From: Bacteroidetes bacterium UBA7662
GTDB taxonomy: Bacteria; Bacteroidota; Bacteroidia; UBA7662
Reading direction: 5' to 3'
DNA: 64,000 nucleotides
Assembly: GCA_002483345.1 (NCBI GenBank)
Contig: DLHS01000014.1
Location: 1-64,000 of the forward strand
Shown here: one piece after another, positions 35,926 to 43,725 of the stretch
Position numbering within the stretch: position 1 is the first letter of the stretch
Layout of the letters: each line of letters begins with the position of its first letter
Program-made: the position numbers and the translations under genes
Notes under the pieces: generated by a model
What the model saw: the letters and a program-made list of their open reading frames with translations, nothing else
Told to the model about the DNA's origin: nothing
Databases searched by the model: none

Positions 35926-36663
35926 ATGGCGGAAGTCGTGAAACCTTATCCGGGACAGGAGGGAAGTAAAAAGGAACAGGTGGCAACCATGTTTGACAAT
36001 ATCTCAGGGAAGTATGATCTCCTGAACAGGGTATTGTCGATGGGCATTGACACTATCTGGCGAAAAAGGGCCATTGGCATGCTTCGGGCAGACAAACCTA
36101 AGCACATACTTGATATTGCTACCGGCACAGCCGATTTTGCCATTGAAGCCTTGCGTATCCATCCGGAGAAAATTACCGGTGTAGACATCTCTGCCGGCAT
36201 GCTTGAAATAGGGAGGGAAAAGCTTAAAAAAAGAAATCTGGATGATCGTATTCAGCTCGTGCTGGGAGATTCAGAGAAATTGCCTTTTTCGAATAACAGT
36301 TTTGATGCCGCGACGGTCGCTTTCGGGGTTCGCAATTTTGAACATCTGGAGAAAGGACTGGCCGATATCCGGCGTGTTTTACGTCCGGGTGCCAAATTGG
36401 TTGTGCTGGAGTTTAGCCGGCCGGCCGCCTTTCCTGTTAAACAATTATTCGCCTTTTATTCCCGTTATATTTTACCGGTAGTTGGCAGAATGGTCTCCAA
36501 AGACCAGACAGCCTACACCTATTTACCCGAATCTGTGCAGGCTTTTCCGGAAGGAACGGCTTTTTTAGCGAAGATGCAGGAGGCCGGATTCGAAAATCTC
36601 AAGGAGAAACGCTTAACTTTCGGCATATGCTCGATATACGTTGGAGAAAAATCAGCTGCCTGA
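35926..36663 (+). CDS. ubiE: Demethylmenaquinone methyltransferase
   Basis: A 245-residue UbiE/MenG SAM-dependent methyltransferase for the last step of menaquinone synthesis. Recognisable are MFDNISGKYDLLNRVLSMGIDTIWR, the SAM motif LDIATGTADFAIEA, the VAFGVRNFE segment and the C-terminal FGICSIYVGEK. In Bacteroidota menaquinone is the usual quinone, so the MenG activity is the likely one. It overlaps porT by 37 bases; this ubiE-porT pairing is a known arrangement in the phylum. Confidence 0.95.
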   Translation: MAEVVKPYPGQEGSKKEQVATMFDNISGKYDLLNRVLSMGIDTIWRKRAIGMLRADKPKHILDIATGTADFAIEALRIHPEKITGVDISAGMLEIGREKLKKRNLDDRIQLVLGDSEKLPFSNNSFDAATVAFGVRNFEHLEKGLADIRRVLRPGAKLVVLEFSRPAAFPVKQLFAFYSRYILPVVGRMVSKDQTAYTYLPESVQAFPEGTAFLAKMQEAGFENLKEKRLTFGICSIYVGEKSAA

Positions 36664-37325
36664 TTGCAGTACTTTTGCTTGTGGCACCCTGGGCCAGCGC
36701 ACAGCGGAATAATCCCTATTACGACGATAAAACGATACATTTCGGCTTTCTCGTCGGCTTGAATTCCAGCACCTTCTCGATGCAGCACCATGCTGCCAAT
36801 TATTTGCTCAACGATAGCATGACCTATATTCAGCCCAGCTGGGGGCCTGGTTTTCACCTGGGAATCATCGGCGATTTACGACTGGCAGAACACGCTACGC
36901 TGCGGTTTTCACCAACATTGATGTTCTCACAACGAAACATTGATTATTCATTCGTGAATCCGCTCAATGATATCCGACGCAGTATACAGGTAGCCAATGT
37001 GGATATTCCCCTCTTACTGAAATTCAGAAGCGATCGCATCGATAACTTCAGAATGTATATGATAGGAGGAATGAAGTACACCATCGACATGGCCTCCCAG
37101 GAAAAGGTGGTGGAGGATATAGAACGTGTAAAGATTATCCGCAACGACCTGGCTTATGAAGTTGGTATCGGCTTCGACTTTTATCTTCCCTATTTTAAGT
37201 TTTCGCCTGAAATCAAATTTGCTCAAGGTCTGAACAATGTACTGGTGCCCGAAAAGCATGTTTACAGCAATCCGATAGAGGCGCTTCGGGCCAGAACCAT
37301 CATGATTTCATTCAATTTCGAATAA
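36627..37325 (+). CDS. porT: PorT-like type IX secretion outer-membrane protein
   Basis: A 232-residue exported beta-barrel protein. After a signal peptide ending at WASAQ it has DKTIHFGFLVGLN, PGFHLGIIGDLRL, LRFSPTLMFSQR, and an ending strand TIMISFNF. This pattern, the length and the position directly after ubiE match PorT/SprT, a T9SS and gliding component. It overlaps the end of ubiE and its stop overlaps the next start by one base (TAATG), so ubiE, porT and the SDR gene form one operon. Confidence 0.85.
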   Translation: MLDIRWRKISCLIAVLLLVAPWASAQRNNPYYDDKTIHFGFLVGLNSSTFSMQHHAANYLLNDSMTYIQPSWGPGFHLGIIGDLRLAEHATLRFSPTLMFSQRNIDYSFVNPLNDIRRSIQVANVDIPLLLKFRSDRIDNFRMYMIGGMKYTIDMASQEKVVEDIERVKIIRNDLAYEVGIGFDFYLPYFKFSPEIKFAQGLNNVLVPEKHVYSNPIEALRARTIMISFNFE

Positions 37326-38080
37326 TGTCACGCATTGCCCTTATTACAGGTGCTACCGCAGGAATAGGCGAGGCCATTGCACACAAACTGGCTGCGGATG
37401 GATGGTCTCTTATCCTGACCGGACGCCGCCGGGAACGCTTGCAGCGGCTGGCCGGAATTTTCGGGGATAAAGTCCGGGTACTGCCATTCGACATCCGCAA
37501 CCGGGCGGAAACAGAAGCAGCGCTGCTGTCCTTGCCCGACGCCTGGCAGGAGATATCATTGCTGATCAACAATGCAGGCCTTTCGCAGGGCCTGGATCCG
37601 GTACACAACGGGAACCCGGATGATTGGGATACCATGATAGATACCAATGTCAAAGGCTTACTGACGGTAAGTCGTGTGGTAAGCCAATGGATGATAAACC
37701 GCGGCATTGCAGGACACATTATACAGGTAAGCTCCACTGCCGGCAGGGAAGTATATCCCAATGGAAATGTTTACTGCGCAACCAAACATGCCGTAGAAGC
37801 CATTGCCAAAGGCATGCGGTTGGAGTTGAATCCTTACGATATCCGGGTAAGTACCATTTCACCTGGTCTTACCGAGACTGAATTTTCAGTCGTTCGTTTT
37901 AAAGGCGACAGTGACCGGGCCTCGCAGGTTTACAAAGGTTTTGAGCCCCTGCGTGCAGAAGATATTGCCGAGGCTGTTCAATTCATGGTTAACAGGCCGG
38001 CACATGTGAATATTGCCGACCTGGTTATCATGCCCGCTGCCCAGGCAAGCAGCGGCCTGGTGAAGAAAAATCTTTCTTAG
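37325..38080 (+). CDS. SDR family NAD(P)-dependent oxidoreductase (YdfG-like)
   Basis: A 251-residue classical short-chain dehydrogenase. The cofactor motif is TGATAGIGEAIA (residues 8-19), followed by NNAGLS, catalytic Ser in VSSTAG and the Y-x-x-x-K motif YCATK. It resembles the 3-hydroxy acid dehydrogenase YdfG group (serine/3-hydroxyisobutyrate and related substrates), but substrate assignment is uncertain. The gene ends overlapping the convergent dcd by four bases. Confidence 0.9.
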   Translation: MSRIALITGATAGIGEAIAHKLAADGWSLILTGRRRERLQRLAGIFGDKVRVLPFDIRNRAETEAALLSLPDAWQEISLLINNAGLSQGLDPVHNGNPDDWDTMIDTNVKGLLTVSRVVSQWMINRGIAGHIIQVSSTAGREVYPNGNVYCATKHAVEAIAKGMRLELNPYDIRVSTISPGLTETEFSVVRFKGDSDRASQVYKGFEPLRAEDIAEAVQFMVNRPAHVNIADLVIMPAAQASSGLVKKNLS

Positions 38081-38613
38081 AACTTATTCCGCCACATTTG
38101 GGAAGCCACCGGCTTCACCGTCCGCACATTGTATTTGGCGTTTTTCTTGGTATTGTATTTATTGATGATATCACCTTCCACCGAGAAATAGATCAGTTGC
38201 CCGATAGGCATGCCTGCATATACGCGCACGGCCTGGGTACATGAAATTTCAAGTGTCCAGGTGTTACAGAATCCAACATCTCCCTTGCCTGCTGTGGCGT
38301 GGATATCGATGCCTAAACGGCCTACAGAAGATTTGCCCTCGAGAAAGGGGACATGGTTGTGGGTTTCGGTATACTCTTCGGTTACGCCCAGGTAGAGGGT
38401 GCCCGGCTGGAGCACATAACCCTCGGCAGGAATCATAAACTCATCGATGGGATTATCGGCACGGGCATCCAGCACCTGACTGCGATACATGGCCAGGTAT
38501 CTCCCCAGATGTACATCGTAAGAATTGGTTCCCAGGTTTTCAAGGCGGAAAGGCTCGATGAGGATGCCTCCTTTTTCAATTTCTTCGAGTATACGTTGGT
38601 CAGTTAATATCAT
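38077..38613 (-). CDS. dcd: dCTP deaminase
   Basis: A 178-residue trimeric nucleotide deaminase making dUTP from dCTP. MILTDQRILEEIEKG begins the family fold; LEGKSSVGRLG holds the catalytic Glu/Ser/Arg region, and HATAGKGDVGFCNTWTLE and VYAGMPIGQLIYF are conserved. ATG 38613 is chosen over an upstream Met because family members start with M-I-L-T/S-D and a promoter box lies 22 nt upstream. Confidence 0.95.
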   Translation of the reverse strand: MILTDQRILEEIEKGGILIEPFRLENLGTNSYDVHLGRYLAMYRSQVLDARADNPIDEFMIPAEGYVLQPGTLYLGVTEEYTETHNHVPFLEGKSSVGRLGIDIHATAGKGDVGFCNTWTLEISCTQAVRVYAGMPIGQLIYFSVEGDIINKYNTKKNAKYNVRTVKPVASQMWRNKF

Positions 38614-38634
38614 GGGGCTGAATGCTTTGGGCGA

Positions 38635-38642
38635 CAAAAATA
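38635..38642 (-). promoter_or_regulatory. -7 promoter box of dcd
   Basis: Minus-strand TATTTTTG, matching TAnnTTTG, 21 nt upstream of the dcd ATG. Confidence 0.6.
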
Positions 38643-38774
38643 GAGAGCTTATCCGAAGCTTTCTAATAAGTCGTACAAAAAGGCTTTTACACTGGCTTTT
38701 CAGGCAGGAATAATTAATTTGTTATTCTTTTCCAGGCCGGTAGGAAAGCCGGAATAATCAGCCAAATTCGCATT

Positions 38775-40070
38775 ATGAGCAGTAGCCTTCAGGCCTTTTC
38801 CGGTAAACGTGTCCTTATGCTGGGTTGGGAATTTCCGCCTGTACACAGCGGTGGACTGGGGGTTGCCTGTTATGGGTTGGCCAGGGCCTTGCGCAGTGTG
38901 ATTGAACTCACTTTTGTAGTGCCGAGAACTACCGAGGCCTCTGTCCTGGAAGGCGTTACGCTGGTTGGCTTAAATCACCTGGATAAAAAGATACAGATCA
39001 CCAGGCCGGAGCTGAGCCGACTGGAAGGTAGTTTGCCGGAGCTTGAATATTACCAGCTCAGCGCGGTAGCCTCTGATTCGGTCCGGGCAGGGTATCTGGC
39101 ACAGGCGGGACTGGAACGGCTCCCCATTGCCGAGCTCATGGATGATCAGGAAGTATACGGATCTAAACTGTTGCAGAAGGTATCGGCTTATGCCGAAGCG
39201 GTGGTAGCAAAATATGGCGATCATTTTGAGTTTGACCTGATTCATGCGCACGACTGGCTTACCTACCTGGCAGGTGTACGGTTGAAAAAAAAAACCGGCA
39301 AACCGCTGGTGGTTCATGTACATGCCCTGGAAACTGACCGGGCAGGCAAGGAGGTGCGCAATACCATGTATTTTGTTGAACGGCTGGGGTTGCAAATGGC
39401 CGATAAAGTCATTGCGGTGAGTGAATACACCAAACAAACCGTGCATGAATTATATGGTATCAGGGAAGATAAAATTGTAGCCATTCACAATGGAATCGAT
39501 CCGCAACCGGTTTTCAGGCACGAGCACCATGTTCCCGAAAAAATAGTAGCTTTTATTGGCCGCCTGACACATCAGAAGGGCCCTTTTTATCTGTTGGAAA
39601 CGGCAGAGAAAGTAATCAGACAATATCCGCATGTCCGATTCGTCATTGCCGGCACAGGGGATAAAATGAAGGAAATGATAGACTGGACGGCCTACAAAGG
39701 CTTGAGCAGGAATTTTCTGTTTACCGGTTTTATCAACCGGGAGAAAGTAGAACAACTGCTGGCAGTAGCGGATGTATATTTTATGCCTTCTGTTTCTGAA
39801 CCTTTCGGTCTGACGGCCTTGGAGGCAGCGCAGTTTGGGGTGCCCTGTGTGATTTCAAAACAATCCGGCGTCGCCGAAATACTCAAGTATGCCATCAAGG
39901 CAGATTATTTTGATACCACCACCTTCGCTACCGAAATAGTGAAGTTGCTTACCGACGACAATTACCGGAAACAGGTTGCCGGCGACATCGGTCATCAGCT
40001 GGAAGATATGAAATGGGATGACGCGGCACTGCGGGTTGTACGGGTATATAAAGACTTCTTAATTAACTGA
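38775..40070 (+). CDS. GT4 glycosyltransferase, glycogen-synthase-like
   Basis: A 431-residue GT-B fold transferase. The N-terminal domain begins RVLMLGWEFPPVHSGGLGVACYGLARAL, the glycine loop of glycogen/starch-synthase-like enzymes; DLIHAHDWLTYL follows. The C-terminal domain has IAVSEYTKQTV, VAFIGRLTHQKGP and the donor-binding MPSVSEPFGLTALEAAQFGVP with catalytic Glu residues. It would add glucose from a nucleotide sugar to alpha-glucan. A GH57 gene starts one base after its stop; this pair, usually with a debranching enzyme, is a known Bacteroidota glycogen locus, but no debranching gene is adjacent here. Confidence 0.87.
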   Translation: MSSSLQAFSGKRVLMLGWEFPPVHSGGLGVACYGLARALRSVIELTFVVPRTTEASVLEGVTLVGLNHLDKKIQITRPELSRLEGSLPELEYYQLSAVASDSVRAGYLAQAGLERLPIAELMDDQEVYGSKLLQKVSAYAEAVVAKYGDHFEFDLIHAHDWLTYLAGVRLKKKTGKPLVVHVHALETDRAGKEVRNTMYFVERLGLQMADKVIAVSEYTKQTVHELYGIREDKIVAIHNGIDPQPVFRHEHHVPEKIVAFIGRLTHQKGPFYLLETAEKVIRQYPHVRFVIAGTGDKMKEMIDWTAYKGLSRNFLFTGFINREKVEQLLAVADVYFMPSVSEPFGLTALEAAQFGVPCVISKQSGVAEILKYAIKADYFDTTTFATEIVKLLTDDNYRKQVAGDIGHQLEDMKWDDAALRVVRVYKDFLIN

Positions 40071-40071
40071 T

Positions 40072-41247
40072 ATGCCAGCCATTTGCCTTTACTTTCAGGT
40101 ACATCAGCCTTTTCGCACCAGGGTATACGATTTTATTCAGATTGGGAATCAGCACCAGTATTTTGATGAGGAGATGAATAAACATTTCATCGACCGCGTT
40201 GCTGAAAATTGCTATCTGCCGGCCAATAAACTGATGCTGGAGCTGATTACAAAGTACGGCCGGGATTTCTCTATAGCCTTTTCTATTACCGGAACAACCC
40301 TTGATCAGCTGGAAAAATGGCGTCCGGATGTCATAAAAAGTTTTCAGCAACTGAGTAAAACCGGTCAGGTGGAATGGCTCTCCGAAACGGCTGCACACAG
40401 CCTGTCAGCCCTGTATAACAGAAAAGAGTTCAGACGTCAGGTGAAGGAGCATGATGCACAGATTGAACGGTTGTTTGGCTATAAACCCAGGACTTTCCGT
40501 AATACGGAGCTTCTTTTCAGCAATGATCTGGTCAATGAACTGGTTGAGCTGGGATATAACCAATTGCTGGTGCCCTCCACGGAGCGATTGCTGGGCATTA
40601 AAAGCCCGAATCATGTGTATAAAAGCCCGATGCACAACAAAACACTATGTTTACCCAAAAACTCGAGCCTTACAGCAGAACTTACCCGTTGGTTCGGCGA
40701 GCCTGACCATCCCGGATATCCGCTTACCGCAACTAAATTTGCTGAAAAGCTGATGGTCTTGCAAGAAGCCCCGGAATGTGTTAATTTATTCATGGACTAT
40801 GAAACCATCGGGGAACACAAAAAGGCAGCATCCGGTATTTTTGATTTTTTCAGAGAGCTTCCGGAAGCTATTCTGGCCCTGCCGGATTATCATTTTCTGA
40901 CGCCTGATGAGGTTTTTAAAAAATTCAGTCCTGCAGGTAAATACGATGTGCCATACCCGGTAACCTGGTCCTATCCCACCTATGACTTAAGTTATATAAC
41001 AGGCAGCGACATACAGCAGGAAGCCATCAACCGCCTGTACGACCTCGCCCCCAGGATATATGAGAAGAATGATCCGGTACTGTTGCAGGATTGGAGCAGG
41101 TTACAATCGACCGATCACTTTTTTTATATGACGCCGCGTTTTGAAGAAAGGGGAGAAAGAAATCATTTCAGCCCTTTTGCCTCGGCCTATGATGCCTACA
41201 ACAATTTCCTGAACATTCTGATTGATCTTGAGCTCAGAACCAAGTAG
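40072..41247 (+). CDS. GH57 family alpha-amylase-like protein
   Basis: A 391-residue cytoplasmic GH57 protein. It starts MPAICLYFQVHQPFRTR (GH57 motif 1 with H-Q-P). The putative nucleophile Glu is in TFRNTELLFSN, and the acid Asp is in FMDYETIGEH. No signal peptide. Together with the preceding synthase-like gene it forms the second alpha-glucan locus of the window, distinct from the GlgE operon. Its reaction (hydrolysis or glucanotransfer) cannot be told. Confidence 0.88.
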   Translation: MPAICLYFQVHQPFRTRVYDFIQIGNQHQYFDEEMNKHFIDRVAENCYLPANKLMLELITKYGRDFSIAFSITGTTLDQLEKWRPDVIKSFQQLSKTGQVEWLSETAAHSLSALYNRKEFRRQVKEHDAQIERLFGYKPRTFRNTELLFSNDLVNELVELGYNQLLVPSTERLLGIKSPNHVYKSPMHNKTLCLPKNSSLTAELTRWFGEPDHPGYPLTATKFAEKLMVLQEAPECVNLFMDYETIGEHKKAASGIFDFFRELPEAILALPDYHFLTPDEVFKKFSPAGKYDVPYPVTWSYPTYDLSYITGSDIQQEAINRLYDLAPRIYEKNDPVLLQDWSRLQSTDHFFYMTPRFEERGERNHFSPFASAYDAYNNFLNILIDLELRTK

Positions 41248-41249
41248 GC

Positions 41250-41603
41250 CTATTCATCACCGATAGAATTCCAGCCTGTTTTACGTCTGGCCATGCTGAG
41301 GGCGAGGGCTGATAAATCCGGCTGATCTTCAAGTGAAAACCAGGCATATGCAGGGCCCTGACACACCTTGCAGGAACCCTGCAGGTGGATGTCTCCCTTC
41401 TGGTCAATAAACAACCTGTGAATGGGGACGAGGGAGCTGTGTCTTCGGCGGCATTGCTCGCAATAGCCATTGTTTGTTTGTGTTTCTTCAAAACTGCTCA
41501 GCACCTCTTCCGGCAGTATCTCCTCCAGTTCTGACAAAGAAATCTCTACCAGTGGTTCGAACCGGTTGAAGTAATTGTCGATCAGTAGTTCCTGTGGCTT
41601 CAT
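41250..41603 (-). CDS. Small protein with two CxxC pairs, unknown
   Basis: A 117-residue protein that I do not recognise. An acidic N-terminal helix-rich part (1-45) precedes C-E-Q-C and, about 35 residues later, C-K-V-C, a spacing compatible with a small zinc ribbon. It ends with RRKTGWNSIGDE. It lies convergent to the GH57 gene with two bases between stops, and stands alone on its strand. Confidence 0.6.
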   Translation of the reverse strand: MKPQELLIDNYFNRFEPLVEISLSELEEILPEEVLSSFEETQTNNGYCEQCRRRHSSLVPIHRLFIDQKGDIHLQGSCKVCQGPAYAWFSLEDQPDLSALALSMARRKTGWNSIGDE

Positions 41604-41712
41604 GCTTTCGGAAAACTAACGGACTTTTGTGAAATACAGTTTAAATCAACTTATATATTTCACACAAACGTCGATTCCTGCCTGTCAGCACTGTTTTGGC
41701 CGGAGCTTAAAA

Positions 41713-43653
41713 CTATTTGGCAGCCAGGTTTGAAACAGACAATCTTATTTCTGCCCTGACGCCCCCGTCTTCATTGGCTACAAATTGCAAATCACCGTCC
41801 AGGGCCTGTAAACGGGTGCGCATATTCATCATACCCAGTCCGTTTTGTATTTTGAGGATATCAAAGCCTTTGCCGTTGTCTTCATAACTTAACAGTAATT
41901 TCCCCTGCTGTTCTTTGAACCGGCAAACCACAAAATCAGCCCCGCTGTGTTTAAGTACATTGTTGGTGAGTTCCTGCACCACCCTGTATATCACTACAGC
42001 TGTATTTTCATCCAGTTCTAAAGTATCTGATGCATCTACAAAAAAGCCAATTCCAGCTGGTTCGAGGCTTTTGCGAAGGAGTTCTGTTATGGCCGGCATG
42101 AGTCCCAGCGTTATCAGTGTTTTGGGCAGCAGGGCATGAGAGATATTTCGCGCCTCTTCTGCCGAGCTGCTGGCCAGTTCAAGCAGGGGATCCAGTTGTC
42201 CGGCCTCCTCAACAGTACTTTTATCACGGAATCGGCCGAGGCCTATTTTCAGGGCAGCAAGTTGCTGGGCAAGGCTGTCGTGCAAATCCCGGGCAATTTT
42301 ACGGCGCTCCTGTTCCGTTGCTTCCAGCACAGCCTGTATTCCTCTCTTCTGCTCCTGAATGACAGCCTGTTTGAGAGCCAGTTTATTTTTGGTACGTATC
42401 CTCCACACAAATACCACCGCTGCTATTAAGGCGAGCATGACCAAAACGAACAGGCCGGTTATCCAGAAACGCTGCCTGAGCAGACTGTTTTCCTGTGTTT
42501 GAATCTGAAGGGCCTGGCTGGCAATTTGTTTTTCCTTGATAGCCGTCTCAAATTTTGCATTCATTTCGGCCAACAACTTATTCTTGTCCTCGTTCAGCAT
42601 GCTGTCGTTGGCAGCCAGGCGGGCCCGTTCGTCCAACATGGCCTGTTTGTAGTTGCCTTGTTTTTCTGCCAGCAAGCTCGACCATTCCAGGGCCAGGGAA
42701 AGATTCCGGAGGTCATGGACTTTTTCAGACATTTCCCGGCAGCGGGAGAGATAGGCTGAGGCTTCCTTGTATTGCCCCAGCTGGGTGTAAACTATCCCCA
42801 GATTAACGAGTATCGGAAGAAACAGGTGTTTGTCGTCCAGCGGCTCGATAAGTTTTTCAGAGAGCAGCAAATAATGCTTCGCGACACCAAATTGTTCTTC
42901 ATCAATGGCAATGATTCCAAGGCTGTTGTATACGCTTCCAAGCCCACGGGTACTTTTAATTTTTTCAAAAACCGGCTTGGCTTCAAGGAGATAGTACCTC
43001 GACGAATCAAATTGTTTTAAATGAAAGTATGAAATACCAATTTCCAGCATCGACTCACCTATAAATTGCTCGTTTCCTATCCTTTTGCGGACTTCAAGCG
43101 ATTTCAGGTTCATTTGAAGCGATTTTTTCTGTTCGCCAGTCCTTTCATAGACCATCGCCATGTTGTTCAACGAATTGGAGAGACTGTATAAATCATTATT
43201 TTTTTCACCCAGCCGGTATACTTCCTGGAAGCTGGCCAGCGCTTCCGGATATAAAGACTGTTGCAACTGCATTAGCCCCAGGAGATTTAACAGACTAGTC
43301 AGTCCGTAGTCATTTTTTAGTTTTTTGTAGATTGGTTTTGCCTGTCCGATGGTCAGGGCAGCCTGATCGTATTCACCTTCCAGATAATGCAGAATGGCCA
43401 GGTAATAAAGCGCGTTGGCTTCTCCTGCGCTGTATCCCGATGTTCGCGCAAACTGACTGGCTTTTAAAACCATTTCCCTGGCTTTGGCGGGGTCAGAATC
43501 TTTGTAGGCCCAGGTAAGTTTGAGGTAGAGCTGAACCCGGGTGGTATCATCCGGGTTTTGTTTCAGCCGGCGTTCCAGGCTATCGATATTGCCGAAAGCC
43601 TGCTGGGTAAGAAGCATCAGGACAAGTGTGCTGAGGTAAATAAATACTTTCAT
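41713..43653 (-). CDS. TPR-containing sensor histidine kinase (NarL/LytS-like HisKA_3)
   Basis: A 646-residue membrane kinase. A signal peptide (MKVFIYLSTLVLMLLTQQAFG) is followed by about seven TPR-like repeats (to about residue 350) in the periplasm, a coiled segment, one transmembrane helix (FWITGLFVLVMLALIAAVVF) and a cytoplasmic kinase. The phosphoacceptor His is in KIARDLHDSLAQQ (HisKA_3), with ATPase boxes ELTNNVLKHS, DNGKGFD and GLGMMNMRTR. No response regulator is adjacent. The ATG at 43653 is chosen because it begins the signal peptide. Confidence 0.9.
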   Translation of the reverse strand: MKVFIYLSTLVLMLLTQQAFGNIDSLERRLKQNPDDTTRVQLYLKLTWAYKDSDPAKAREMVLKASQFARTSGYSAGEANALYYLAILHYLEGEYDQAALTIGQAKPIYKKLKNDYGLTSLLNLLGLMQLQQSLYPEALASFQEVYRLGEKNNDLYSLSNSLNNMAMVYERTGEQKKSLQMNLKSLEVRKRIGNEQFIGESMLEIGISYFHLKQFDSSRYYLLEAKPVFEKIKSTRGLGSVYNSLGIIAIDEEQFGVAKHYLLLSEKLIEPLDDKHLFLPILVNLGIVYTQLGQYKEASAYLSRCREMSEKVHDLRNLSLALEWSSLLAEKQGNYKQAMLDERARLAANDSMLNEDKNKLLAEMNAKFETAIKEKQIASQALQIQTQENSLLRQRFWITGLFVLVMLALIAAVVFVWRIRTKNKLALKQAVIQEQKRGIQAVLEATEQERRKIARDLHDSLAQQLAALKIGLGRFRDKSTVEEAGQLDPLLELASSSAEEARNISHALLPKTLITLGLMPAITELLRKSLEPAGIGFFVDASDTLELDENTAVVIYRVVQELTNNVLKHSGADFVVCRFKEQQGKLLLSYEDNGKGFDILKIQNGLGMMNMRTRLQALDGDLQFVANEDGGVRAEIRLSVSNLAAK

Positions 43654-43725
43654 GGAACCGGAATCTGGTGCCAATTTATGCAGCTTTAGGCAAAGAACCC
43701 CGTCGATTTTTCAGCAGGGAGGCAA

